A stretch of DNA of 64,000 nt from Cellulosimicrobium funkei (GCF_001019615.1 NZ_JNBQ01000001.1:496001-560000); one strand, 5' to 3'; counted from the first letter of the stretch, positions 40,719-49,038 are shown. Made by a program: numbers and translations. Notes: a model not told the origin generated them from the sequence alone.

Positions 40719-42485
40719 GTGAGACCACGAACGATCGTCCCGTCTGCCGCCGCCGCGAGCCTCGTGCTCGCGGCTCTGACCGCAGCGCCCGTCGGCGCTG
40801 CCCCCGGAGGCGGCCTCCGAGCCGCTGACGGGCCGCCCCCGCTCGAGGACCTCGTCACCGGCGACGCGGTCATGCAGCGGCTCCAGGACTTCCAGGACAT
40901 CGCGGACGCCAACGGCGGCAACCGCGCGATGGAGACGCCCGGCTACGAGGCGAGCGCCGTCTACGTCGAGGACGCCCTGCGGGCCGCGGGCTACGAGCCC
41001 GAGCGCCAGTACTTTACGTTCGAGGACCTGGTCATCGACGACCTGTCCCTCACCGCGGCCGGCGTCGAGGTGACGTCGGACGTCTACCCGGCCGAGTTCG
41101 CGCCGGACACCCCGGACGACGGCGTCACGGGCCCGATCGTCCAGCCCGCCGACGCGCTCGTCCAGGGCTGCACGGCCGAGACCTGGGACGGGGTCGCCGT
41201 CACCGGGGCCGTGGCCCTGGTCAGCCGCGGCTCGTGCCCGTTCGCGGACAAGGCCCGGTTCGCCGCGGAGGCCGGCGCCGCCGCCGTGATCCTCTACAAC
41301 AACACCGACGGCGCGCTGAACCCGACCCTCGGCGAGGAGAGCGACGTCTGGGTCCCGACCGTGGGCATCACGCAGGCCGACGGCCAGGCGATCCTCGCGG
41401 CGATCACGGGCGGCGCCGAGGCGGTCGCGACCTACGACCTCCAGACGCACGTCGAGGAGTTCGAGACGTTCAACGTGCTCGCCCAGACGCCGGGCGGCCG
41501 CGACCACAACGTCGTCATGATCGGCGCACACCTCGACGGCGTCGAGGACGGGCCGGGCATCAACGACAACGGCTCGGGTTCCGCGGCGATCCTCGAGGTC
41601 GCGGTGCAGCTCGCCGCGGCGACCGACGGCGGCCAGGACGTCGAGAACGCCGTCCGGTTCGCGTGGTGGGGCGCGGAGGAGGTCGGGCTCCGCGGCTCGA
41701 CCCACTACGTGAGCGACCTCGCCGCGAACGACCCCGAGGCGCTCGACGACATCGCGACGTACCTCAACTTCGACATGGTCGGCTCGCCGAACTACATCAT
41801 CGGCGTGTACGACGCGAACGAGTCGACGTACCCCGCGCCCGTCGAGGTGCCGCCGGGCTCGGCGGAGACCGAGGCGGTGTTCACCGACTACTTCGACGGC
41901 ATCGACCAGCCCTGGGTCGACACCGAGTTCTCCGGACGTTCCGACTACCAGGCGTTCATCGAGAACGGCGTCCCGGCGTCCGGCCTGTTCACCGGCGCGG
42001 ACGGCTCGAAGACGGCCGAGGAGGTCGCGCTGTTCGGCGGCACCGAGGGCATCTTCTACGACCCGAACTACCACTCGCCGGCCGACACGATCGACAACGT
42101 CGACGCGACCGCGCTCGACATCATGTCGCGCGCGATCGGTCACGCGGTGGCGGCGCTGTCCGAGGACACGTTCGCGATCAACGGCGTGGGCAACCCGCGC
42201 GTCGACGCGATCGAGGCGGAGGCACGGTGCCTGAACGGCACCGCCTACGTCGCCGTCCGTGCGACCAACGGCGAGGACGAGCCCGTCTCGCTGCGCCTCG
42301 TCACGCCGTTCGGGCAGCGGGCGTTCGGTCAGGTCGCGCCCGACGCGAACGCGTACCAGTCGTTCGCCACGCGGTCGGCGTCGGTCGACGCCGGCACCGT
42401 GAGCGTCGTCGCGCGCCTCGCGGGCGGCGGGGAGAACCACTCGCAGACGTACGACGTCGCGTACGACGCGATCGCCTGCGGCTGA
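40719..42485 (+). CDS. Secreted M28 aminopeptidase with PA domain
   Basis: 588 residues from GTG 40719, with GAGGAGG at 40709-40714; signal peptide over about 1-28. A protease-associated domain (VALVSRGSCPFADKARFAAEAGAAAVILYNN) is inserted in the M28 fold. Zinc ligands: H and D in IGAHLDGVEDGPGINDNGSG, E/E in WWGAEEVGLRGS, D in LNFDMVGSPN, and H in NYHSPADTIDN, as in Streptomyces aminopeptidase. It should release N-terminal hydrophobic residues outside the cell. The last 95 residues are the shared ARCL...ACG module. TACGCT at 40611 could belong to an upstream promoter. A strong hairpin follows. Confidence 0.9.
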   Translation: MRPRTIVPSAAAASLVLAALTAAPVGAAPGGGLRAADGPPPLEDLVTGDAVMQRLQDFQDIADANGGNRAMETPGYEASAVYVEDALRAAGYEPERQYFTFEDLVIDDLSLTAAGVEVTSDVYPAEFAPDTPDDGVTGPIVQPADALVQGCTAETWDGVAVTGAVALVSRGSCPFADKARFAAEAGAAAVILYNNTDGALNPTLGEESDVWVPTVGITQADGQAILAAITGGAEAVATYDLQTHVEEFETFNVLAQTPGGRDHNVVMIGAHLDGVEDGPGINDNGSGSAAILEVAVQLAAATDGGQDVENAVRFAWWGAEEVGLRGSTHYVSDLAANDPEALDDIATYLNFDMVGSPNYIIGVYDANESTYPAPVEVPPGSAETEAVFTDYFDGIDQPWVDTEFSGRSDYQAFIENGVPASGLFTGADGSKTAEEVALFGGTEGIFYDPNYHSPADTIDNVDATALDIMSRAIGHAVAALSEDTFAINGVGNPRVDAIEAEARCLNGTAYVAVRATNGEDEPVSLRLVTPFGQRAFGQVAPDANAYQSFATRSASVDAGTVSVVARLAGGGENHSQTYDVAYDAIACG

Positions 42486-42502
42486 CGCAGGGTCGTTAGA
42501 CG

Positions 42503-42538
42503 GGCGGGGCCGTCCTCCACGGGGAGGGCGGCCCCGCC
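42503..42538 (+). terminator. Hairpin terminator after the M28 gene
   Basis: A 16-bp stem with one G-U pair (42503-42518 with 42523-42538) and ACGG loop starts 17 nt after the stop codon. Confidence 0.75.
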
Positions 42539-42663
42539 TGCGTCCGCGGGCGAGCGCCGAGCGCCGAGCGCCGTGCGGTGCGACGGGTCGGCGGGGTCGC
42601 CCCCGCCGGGTCTACGCTGGCCCGCGGTGCGCCGTCGGGCGGCGCGACGGACAGGGGGGTCAC

Positions 42664-43833
42664 GTGGCGAAGGAACCGTTCCTCACGACGACGGACGACG
42701 AGCCGGGCGAGGGCCCCGACCTTCCCGGCACGACGTCGGGCGACGAGCGCAGCACCCTCGCGCGGCTGCTCGGCGAGAAGCGCCTCCTGCGCGTCCCCGC
42801 CCTCCCGGCGCTGCCGCGACCCACGCTCCCGCGGCCCCCGTTCTCGCTCCCCGTCCCGCTCCCCGGCCGACGCGCGCGGCGCGACGACGTCGACCCGGCG
42901 CGCGAGTCGGCTCCCGAACCTGACCTCGACACCGCGCTCGAGGACGCGCTCGTCGAGGCGCTCACGGACGACGCTGCCGTGGCCGACGGCGCCGACGGCG
43001 CGGACGACGGTCCGCTCGACGACGCCGCGGACGGCGGCGCGTTCGACGAGGTCGTCGCGGAGTGGGTGCGGCGCGCGATCGCGGCCTACCCGCGGCCGTC
43101 GTACCCGATCGAGCGCGAGTGGGACGTGTCGGTCCAGGGGGTCGTGCGGCTCGTCCCGTACGTGCCGAGGTTCGCGACGGCGCCGCTCGCGCTGCTCGAC
43201 CGGTTCGGCGCCGTCACGATCGGCCCGCAGCGGGTGGGACTCGACGGCAAGGACGTGGACTGGGACCGCGTGGTCGAGGTCCGCACGGCGCCCGCGTGGA
43301 CGTGCCTGTCGGCCGAGGCGCTGGAGGTGAACCTCGCACAGTACGTCGTGGCGCTGCCCCCGCTGCCCGGCCGCGCGTGGGTGCTGCGCAAGATCAGCGA
43401 GCTCCTGCTCTCGCTCTACCTCGCCGTGCTGCCGCCGGACGCGGACGGCGACGACGTCGTCGCCGACGCGCACGCGCTGCTCGGCGCGACCGGCGACGAG
43501 GGCGAGGCCGCGGACCGGCCCGACGGCGACGCGGACGTGGCCCACGCCGACGTGCCACCGGACCCGATGTTCGACCGGGTGGTCACGCAGGTCGTCTACC
43601 AGCGGCGGTTCGGGACGGGCGAGGCGCAGGCGAGCACGACGTCCGTCCTGCTCCAGCTCGCGCTGCGCGGCGCGACGGACACGATCGTCCGCACGGCCGC
43701 GGAGCGCGGGGTCGAGGTCGTGCACGTCCGCGCCGAGGACACGAGCGTCGGATCGGTCGTGGCGCGCGCGGCGACGTGGCGCCGCACGGCGCTCGACCTG
43801 CGCGACCGCGTGGACCGACGCCTCGGGCGCTGA
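42664..43833 (+). CDS. Hypothetical protein, low-complexity head and globular tail
   Basis: 389 residues from GTG 42664, with GGGGGG about 6 nt upstream. The first 125 residues are Pro/Arg then Asp/Ala-rich, likely disordered (LPRPTLPRPPFSLPVPLPG, DDAAVADGADGADDGPLDDA). Residues about 126-389 are globular: AYPRPSYPIEREWDVSVQGV, LALLDRFGAVTIGPQRVGLD, RTAPAWTCLSAEALEVNLAQ, 'FDRVVTQVVYQRRFG', and an Arg-rich C-terminal helix. No signal peptide, no membrane helix. I do not recognise the family; it looks like a cytoplasmic actinobacterial protein. It is convergent with the reductase gene at 43837, only 3 bp apart. Confidence 0.7.
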   Translation: MAKEPFLTTTDDEPGEGPDLPGTTSGDERSTLARLLGEKRLLRVPALPALPRPTLPRPPFSLPVPLPGRRARRDDVDPARESAPEPDLDTALEDALVEALTDDAAVADGADGADDGPLDDAADGGAFDEVVAEWVRRAIAAYPRPSYPIEREWDVSVQGVVRLVPYVPRFATAPLALLDRFGAVTIGPQRVGLDGKDVDWDRVVEVRTAPAWTCLSAEALEVNLAQYVVALPPLPGRAWVLRKISELLLSLYLAVLPPDADGDDVVADAHALLGATGDEGEAADRPDGDADVAHADVPPDPMFDRVVTQVVYQRRFGTGEAQASTTSVLLQLALRGATDTIVRTAAERGVEVVHVRAEDTSVGSVVARAATWRRTALDLRDRVDRRLGR

Positions 43834-43836
43834 CGG

Positions 43837-44520
43837 CTACCGGTCGAGCGCCTCGAGGATGGGGGTGTCGCCGGCGGTGAACCGGACGAAGCGGCCGACC
43901 GTCGCAGGGGTGCGCACGGCCTGCGCGACGACCATCGCGACGTCCGCGCGCGAGACCTGCGAGGCCGCGCCGCCCGGGACGTCGTCGGCGCCGTCGAGCC
44001 CGTCGGCACCGTCCCCGACGATGCGGATCGCGCCGGTCGGGTCGTCGTCGGTGAGCGTGCCCGGCCCGAGGATGGTCCAGTCGAGGTCGGTGCCGCGCAG
44101 GTGGTCGTCGGAGGCGAGCTTGGCGTCCGCGTAGGCGAAGAAGCTCGAGTCCGGGTCGACGCCGTGGTCCGGCACGGACCCGATCCACGAGACCATCAGG
44201 TAGCGGCTCACGCCGGCGGCCGCGGCGGCGTCCATGGTGCGGCTCGCGGCGTCCCGGTCGACGGCGTAGGTGCGCTCCGGGTCCCCGCCGCCCGCCCCGG
44301 CGGACCACACGACGGCGTCGAACCCGCCGAGCGCGGCGGCGAGCTCGTCGACGGAGGAGTGCTCGACGTCGAGCAGGAGCGGCTCGCCGCCCAGGCGGCG
44401 GACGAGCGGGAGCTGTTCCTCGGCGCGCACGATCCCGGTCACGGCGGCGTCGTGGTCGACGAGGATCGGGACGAGCAGCCGGCCCACCTTGCCGTGGGCA
44501 CCGACGAGGGCGATCTTCAT
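43837..44520 (-). CDS. NAD(P)-binding atypical SDR-family protein
   Basis: 227 residues from ATG 44520, with AGGAG 8 nt upstream. N-terminal Rossmann motif IALVGAHGKVGRLLVPIL, then VEHSSVDELAAALGGFDAVV, WSAGAGGGDPERTY, the family's YLMVSWIGS strand and a final YADAKLASDDHL-LDWTILGPGTL. This is the NmrA/HSCARG-like atypical SDR group, which binds NAD(P) and often lacks the catalytic Tyr-x-x-x-Lys; here FFAYADAK keeps a Tyr and Lys in roughly the right place. The reaction is unknown. A palindromic element lies in its upstream gap. Confidence 0.85.
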   Translation of the reverse strand: MKIALVGAHGKVGRLLVPILVDHDAAVTGIVRAEEQLPLVRRLGGEPLLLDVEHSSVDELAAALGGFDAVVWSAGAGGGDPERTYAVDRDAASRTMDAAAAAGVSRYLMVSWIGSVPDHGVDPDSSFFAYADAKLASDDHLRGTDLDWTILGPGTLTDDDPTGAIRIVGDGADGLDGADDVPGGAASQVSRADVAMVVAQAVRTPATVGRFVRFTAGDTPILEALDR

Positions 44521-44545
44521 GCGGCGGACTCCTGTCTGCTGGCGT

Positions 44546-44613
44546 CGAGATCGACCCGAGCGGGCGAGATCGACCCTCAGGGGACCGATCTCGAGACGGT
44601 CAGGTCGATCTCG
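44546..44613. repeat. Intergenic GAGATCGACC direct/inverted repeat
   Basis: Four copies of a 10-11 bp word in 68 bp: CGAGATCGACC at 44546 and 44565, then GACCGATCTCG-like at about 44583 and GGTCGATCTCG at 44603. The second and fourth form perfect 11-bp arms. It lies between the PASTA gene stop and the SDR start, both on the minus strand, so it may be an operator or a mobile palindrome. Another family is needed to tell. Confidence 0.6.
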
Positions 44614-44685
44614 CGGTGAGGATCCCACCGTGCTCTGCCGAGGCCGACGCCGCCACCCGGGACGGCGTCAGGGCGCCGGAAGGCG

Positions 44686-45282
44686 TCAGGGGCACTGTCG
44701 CGCGTTGGGCGCCGCGGCGAGCGTCACGGTCGCCGACCCGCGGAGGAGGTCGCCGCCCGCAGGGTCCTGGGCGCACACGGTCCAGCCGTTCGACGCCCCC
44801 GGCAGGGTGCCCGCGCCCGGGTTGCGCGCGTCGACCACGACGACGCTCGCGGCGCCGCGCTTCTCGAGGTCTGCGCGTGCCTGCTTGAGCTTGGTCTCCA
44901 CGAGGTTCGGCATCGGGAACGCGGGCTCGATCTCGACCGAGACCTCGACGCCGTCGGACCCGCCGGGCGGGACCGGAGCACCCGGCCCGGTGGTCGGGGA
45001 GCCGGTGGGGTCGTCGGTGGGCTCGGTCGTCGGGCCGGGCGTGGGGGCCGCGGTCGGGATCGCGGTGGGCGACGGCGTCGGCGTCCCGGGACCACCGGGC
45101 AGCGCCTCGGCGCGGCACCCGGCCAGCGCCGCCACGGCCACGGCGGCGAGCACGACGACGCGCGCGCGCCGCGGCACCGTCGTGCCGGCGCGAGCCGCGC
45201 GGTGCGCTCCGCGCTGCTGCGAGAGGTTCTTCTGCGTTCGGTCCGTCGTCGTCGACGGTGCCGTCGTTCGTCCTGCCACCAC
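44686..45282 (-). CDS. PASTA-domain lipoprotein
   Basis: 198 residues from GTG 45282; the start is uncertain (GTG 45279 or a TTG at 45306 are in frame). After a charged N-terminus, a signal sequence ends in a lipobox, VAALAGCRAE. A Pro/Thr-rich linker of about 45 residues follows, then a single PASTA domain (about 115-195; FPMPNLVETKLKQARADLEK, VVVDARNPGAGTLPGASNGW, VCAQDPAGG). PASTA domains bind peptidoglycan-like ligands on kinases and penicillin-binding proteins. A free lipid-anchored PASTA protein would sit at the outer face of the membrane near the wall. No kinase is adjacent. Confidence 0.8.
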   Translation of the reverse strand: MVAGRTTAPSTTTDRTQKNLSQQRGAHRAARAGTTVPRRARVVVLAAVAVAALAGCRAEALPGGPGTPTPSPTAIPTAAPTPGPTTEPTDDPTGSPTTGPGAPVPPGGSDGVEVSVEIEPAFPMPNLVETKLKQARADLEKRGAASVVVVDARNPGAGTLPGASNGWTVCAQDPAGGDLLRGSATVTLAAAPNARQCP

Positions 45283-45391
45283 ACGTGCCCCCGGTTGCCC
45301 CTGCAAACTTGCCTGCGTCTTCGAGGGTACGTGACGGTCGCGCCGGGTGCGGCCGGGGGAGGCGTCGAGAGCGGGTGATCCTCGGGGCGCC

Positions 45392-46708
45392 TCAGCCGCG
45401 GCGGGGCGTCGTGCGCTTGGGCGGCCGGACGGTCGGGACGTCGCCGACGATGGGGATCGGGCGACGGTGGAACGGGAACCCGTAGCGCGTGACCAGGCCG
45501 GCGAGCGTCGTCAGCCGGTTGCGCGGCCCGATGAGCCCCATGATGTGGACGAACAGCCACGCGAGCCACGCCACGCCGCGCGTGAGGCGCAGCCTCCCGA
45601 CGACCTCGGCGATCGCCGCGCGCCGGCCGATGACCGCCATGGTGCCCTTGTCGAAGTAGCGCAGGGACGTCGTCGGGCGCCCGGCGATCAGCGCCTCGAT
45701 GTTCCGCGCGACCTGCTCGCCCGACTGGATCGCGGGCTGTGCGAGCTGCGGCAGCCCGGCGGGCGAGATCGCGATGTCGCCCGCCGCGAAGACGCCCGGC
45801 AGGCCCTCGACCTGGAGGTCGTCGCCGACGACGACACGCCCGCCCTCGCCGCGCGGCAGGCCCCAGTCGTCGACCTCCTCGTGCGGGTGGACGCCGGCCG
45901 ACCAGACCGTGAGGTCGGAGCGGATGCGCGTGCCGTCGGTGAGCACGACGGCGTCCGGCAGCACCTCCGCGACCCCTGCCCCCAGGTGCAGGCCGACGCC
46001 GCGGCGGCGCAGCTCCTCCGCCGCGTACCGGCGCAGCCTCGGGTGGAACGACTTGAGCACCTCGCCGCCGCGTTGGACGATCTTCACCTCGAACGCGTCG
46101 CCGTGGATCTCGGGGTAGGCGGGGCGCAGGCCCGCGGTGCGCAGCTCGGCGAGCGCCCCCGCGACCTCGACGCCCGTCGCGCCGCCGCCCACGACCACGA
46201 CGCGCAGCCCCTCGTCGGTCCCGGGGTTCGCCGCTGCCTTCTCGAGGCGGATGAAGAGCGTGTCGCGGATCTTCATCGCCTGGGACCGCGAGTACATGGG
46301 GAACGAGTTCTCCTTGGCGCCCGGGGTGCCGAAGAAGTTCGCCGTGACGCCGTTCGCGACGACGAGGTAGTCGTAGTCGACCCACTCGTCGTTGAGGAGG
46401 TGGATGCGCCGCGCCTCGTGGTCGATGCCGACGAGGTGCTCGTGCACGACCCGCACGTTCTTCTGCTTGAGCCGCAGCCCGCGCAGGAAGTAGGTGACGT
46501 CGCCCGGGTTCAGCCCGCCCGTCGCGACCTGGTAGAGCAGCGGCTGGAACGTGTTGTAGACGCGGCGGTCCACGAGCGTCACGCGCACGGGCGCCTTGGC
46601 GAGCCCCTTGACGACGGCGAGCCCGGCGAACCCCGCGCCGACCACCACGACGTGCGGCAGGGAGTCGGGGGCTGCCGGACCAGGCGCAGCGGTGACGGGC
46701 TCGGGCAC
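45392..46708 (-). CDS. ndh: Type II NADH dehydrogenase (NDH-2) / FAD-dependent pyridine nucleotide oxidoreductase
   Basis: 438 residues from GTG 46708, with GAGGAGG 4 nt upstream. Two dinucleotide folds: VVVVGAGFAGLAVVKGLAKA for FAD and VVVVGGGATGVEVAGALAEL for NADH, plus GVFAAGDIAISPAGLPQLAQPAIQSGEQVARNI, the FAD-ribityl motif. The C-terminus has amphipathic and hydrophobic stretches (VAWLAWLFVHIMGLIGPRNR), the usual membrane attachment of NDH-2. It passes electrons from NADH to menaquinone without pumping protons. The downstream PASTA gene is 109 bp away. Its upstream gap holds three repeat elements. Confidence 0.9.
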   Translation of the reverse strand: MPEPVTAAPGPAAPDSLPHVVVVGAGFAGLAVVKGLAKAPVRVTLVDRRVYNTFQPLLYQVATGGLNPGDVTYFLRGLRLKQKNVRVVHEHLVGIDHEARRIHLLNDEWVDYDYLVVANGVTANFFGTPGAKENSFPMYSRSQAMKIRDTLFIRLEKAAANPGTDEGLRVVVVGGGATGVEVAGALAELRTAGLRPAYPEIHGDAFEVKIVQRGGEVLKSFHPRLRRYAAEELRRRGVGLHLGAGVAEVLPDAVVLTDGTRIRSDLTVWSAGVHPHEEVDDWGLPRGEGGRVVVGDDLQVEGLPGVFAAGDIAISPAGLPQLAQPAIQSGEQVARNIEALIAGRPTTSLRYFDKGTMAVIGRRAAIAEVVGRLRLTRGVAWLAWLFVHIMGLIGPRNRLTTLAGLVTRYGFPFHRRPIPIVGDVPTVRPPKRTTPRRG

Positions 46709-46811
46709 GGGGCCTCCTCGGGGCGACGGGGTGGGAGAGCGCCGGTGCCCGCCCGCCTGCGTCGCGGACGTCGCCGACGACGTCTGCCAGGTTACGGCGA
46801 ACCCCGCCCCC

Positions 46812-46889
46812 GCGCCGAACAGGGCGCTGTGGGGCGAGGTAGAGCCGTGGTCGCGCGAGGTAGAGCCGTGGTTCTTGTGCTCGACGGCG
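46812..46889. repeat. Chimeric repeat: family A outer arms around two family C 21-bp units
   Basis: GCGCCGAAC (46812-46820) and GTGCTCGACGGCG (46877-46889) match the outer ends of family A. Between them two 21-bp units, CGAGGTAGAGCCGTGGTYG-type (46835-46855 and 46856-46876), replace the usual core. It lies in the 454-bp gap upstream of ndh. Confidence 0.6.
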
Positions 46890-46909
46890 TGTGGTTGCGT
46901 TGGGTGGTC

Positions 46910-47000
46910 GGGGTGGGTGGTGGTGCCGCGTCTACCATCCGCCGCTCGTTCCTCGCGGCTCCCGCCAGGCCCGCCACGACGCGGCACCACCACCCACCCC
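46910..47000. repeat. 23-bp perfect inverted repeat with 45-bp centre
   Basis: Arms 46910-46932 (starting GGGGTGGGTGGTGGTGCC) and 46978-47000 are exact reverse complements. The 45-bp centre holds no gene. Such long perfect arms suggest a small hairpin element; it does not match the other repeat families here. Confidence 0.65.
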
Positions 47001-47065
47001 GCCCTACGTCGTCTCACCCTGGTCCTTGCTCACCCGGGGGACCGCAGAACCCGCATGACCAGGGC

Positions 47066-47139
47066 TCTCCTTCGGCGGGCCTGGGTTCTCCTTCGGCGGA
47101 CCACGGTTCTGCTTCGGCGGACCCCGGTTCTACCTCGGC
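47066..47139. repeat. 21-bp tandem repeats (family C), three and a half units
   Basis: Units at 47066, 47087 and 47108, with a partial at 47129, each of the form TCTSCTTCGGCGGRCCMSGGT; the consensus resembles the reverse complement of the units at 46835 and 23466. The cluster starts 24 nt 3' of the fadD stop. With the other two elements, it fills most of the 454-bp gene-free gap 46709-47162. Confidence 0.65.
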
Positions 47140-47162
47140 AGTCGCCGGGTCGTCGCCGGGTG

Positions 47163-48959
47163 TCAGGCGCGGTGGTGCTCGACGTCGTCGCGGTCCAGGA
47201 GGTCCTCGCGGACGACGCGGCGCAGGACCTTGCCGATCTGGGAGCGTGGGAGCTCCGGCACGACGGCGAGCGTGCGGGGCAGGGCGTAGCGGGCGAGGCG
47301 CTTCTCGCCCCACTCGCGCACGGCGGCGAGGTCGACGCGCGGGGGCGAGGCGGCGTCGTCCGCGTCGTCGAGCACGACGACGGCGGCGACGTGCTCGTCC
47401 GAGCCGCTGCCCGGCACGCCCACGACGGCGACGTCGCGGACGCCCGGCATCCCGCGCAGGTGGTCCTCCACCTGGGAGGGGTACACCTTGAAGCCGCCGG
47501 TGACGATCATCTCCTTGATGCGGTCGACGAGCGTGACGAGGCCGGCGTCGGGGCCGTCGAGCGCGACCCGGACGACGTCGCCGGTACGCAGCCAGCCGTC
47601 GTCGAGGAGCTGGTGCGCGGTCTCCTCGGGGCGGTTCCAGTAGCCGCGGAACACCTGCGGGCCGCGCACGAGGAGCTCGCCGCGCACGGTGCGGGGCGCG
47701 GCGGGGTCGTCCGTGGGCTCGGGGTCGGCGTCGCGCAGGTCGCCGGCGTCGAGCGCGTCGGCGTCGACCACGCGGATCTCGGTGCTGGGGAAGGGGAGGC
47801 CGAGCGTGCCGGGGCGGCGGTCGTCGGAGCACGGGTTGCCGAGCGAGATCGGGGACGTCTCGGTCATGCCGTAGCCCTCGATGAGGAGCCCGCCCGTCGC
47901 GTCCTCCCAGCGCCGCGCGGTCTCGGCGGTGATGGGCATCGCGCCCGCGAACGCGAGGCGGATCGAGGTGAGGTCGGAGCCCGCCCCGGTCGTGTCGGCG
48001 GCCGCCGTGACGATGCGGTCGAACATGGGCGCGACGCCGGGCAGGAACGTCGCGGGGCGGCGCGCCTGCGCGGCGACGAACGCCTGCGGGTCGAACTTGG
48101 GGAACGCGACGAGCGTCGCGCCGATGCGCGCGGGCAGGGTGAGGCAGAACGTCAGCCCGAACGCGTGGAAGAAGGGCAGCACGCCGTAGACGGTCTCGGC
48201 ACCCTCCTCGAACGTCGCCCACGCCTGACCCTGCACGACGTTCGCGACGAGGTTGCGGTGCGTCAGCACCGCGCCCTTGGGGGTGCCCGTGGTGCCGCCG
48301 GTGTACTGGAGGAGCGCGACGTCGTCGGCGCCCGGGTGGGGGAGCGCCGGCGGGAGCGCCCGCGCGCGCCGGACGAGGTCGTGCCAGTCGGGGACGCCCG
48401 CGGGCACGGGCCCGCGCAGCGCGTCGCGCTGGGCCCGCGCGCGGGCGACGGGCAGGCGGAGCGCGAGGCGGCTCGCGCGGGGCAGGTCGCGCGCGATGTC
48501 GAGCCCGACGACGGTGCGCAGCCCGGGCGCGTGCGCGCGGGCCTCGAGCACGGCGGGGACGGTCTTGGTCCACACGACGGCGACGCTCGCGCCGGAGTCG
48601 GAGAGCTGGTGGGCGAGCTCGTCGGCGGTGTACGTGGGGTTGTGCTCGACCACGACGGCGCCCAGGCGCTGGACGGCGTAGAACGCGACGACGTGCGACG
48701 TGCTGTTGGGCAGCACGAGCGCGACGCGGTCGCCGTGGCGCACGCCGAGGTCGTGCAGGGCGCTCGCGGCGCGCTCGACCTGCGCGACGAGCCGCGCGTA
48801 GGTCGTGGTCTCGCCGAAGAAGTCGACCGCGACACGGTCCGGCCAGCGCTCGGCCGCGCGGTAGAGGGCGGCCGTGACCGGCTCGTCGGGGATCTCGACG
48901 TCCGTCGGGACGCCGGGAGCGTAGCGGTCGGTCCACGGCCTCGTCGCCAGAGTGTTCAC
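47163..48959 (-). CDS. Long-chain acyl-CoA synthetase (AMP-binding)
   Basis: 598 residues from GTG 48959. TACGGT ends 6 nt upstream of it, so the message is probably leaderless. ANL-family motifs: LLQYTGGTTGTPKGAVLTHRN (P-loop), EGYGMTETSPIS (A4/5), WLRTGDVVRV (A7), 'VDRIKEMIVTGGFKVYPSQVE' (A8) and the C-terminal Lys in RSQIGKVLRR. FadD-type enzymes activate free fatty acids with ATP and CoA. A double dyad operator overlaps the promoter and start codon, which suggests control by a TetR-type fatty-acid regulator. No other fatty-acid gene is adjacent. Confidence 0.9.
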   Translation of the reverse strand: MNTLATRPWTDRYAPGVPTDVEIPDEPVTAALYRAAERWPDRVAVDFFGETTTYARLVAQVERAASALHDLGVRHGDRVALVLPNSTSHVVAFYAVQRLGAVVVEHNPTYTADELAHQLSDSGASVAVVWTKTVPAVLEARAHAPGLRTVVGLDIARDLPRASRLALRLPVARARAQRDALRGPVPAGVPDWHDLVRRARALPPALPHPGADDVALLQYTGGTTGTPKGAVLTHRNLVANVVQGQAWATFEEGAETVYGVLPFFHAFGLTFCLTLPARIGATLVAFPKFDPQAFVAAQARRPATFLPGVAPMFDRIVTAAADTTGAGSDLTSIRLAFAGAMPITAETARRWEDATGGLLIEGYGMTETSPISLGNPCSDDRRPGTLGLPFPSTEIRVVDADALDAGDLRDADPEPTDDPAAPRTVRGELLVRGPQVFRGYWNRPEETAHQLLDDGWLRTGDVVRVALDGPDAGLVTLVDRIKEMIVTGGFKVYPSQVEDHLRGMPGVRDVAVVGVPGSGSDEHVAAVVVLDDADDAASPPRVDLAAVREWGEKRLARYALPRTLAVVPELPRSQIGKVLRRVVREDLLDRDDVEHHRA

Positions 48960-48990
48960 TACGCCACCGTAACCTACGGTTGCGTAGGTT
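48959..48990 (-). promoter_or_regulatory. Overlapping dyad operator and leaderless promoter of the acyl-CoA synthetase gene
   Basis: Perfect 8-bp arms AACCTACG and CGTAGGTT (48971-48978, 48983-48990) with a 4-bp centre. A wider dyad (48959-48987, 25 of 29 symmetric positions) uses CTACGC..ACCGTA halves. On the minus strand TACGGT, a -10 box, lies inside the dyads and ends 6 nt before GTG 48959. Confidence 0.65.
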
Positions 48991-49038
48991 CTGTGCGGCC
49001 TCGGTGCCGAGCAGGAGCGGACGGCGCGCGGCGAGGCG

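Noticed and set aside
23425-47139. CRISPR array from the tandem repeats
   Set aside because: Units are 21 bp without unique spacers, some are inverted, and there is no cas gene.
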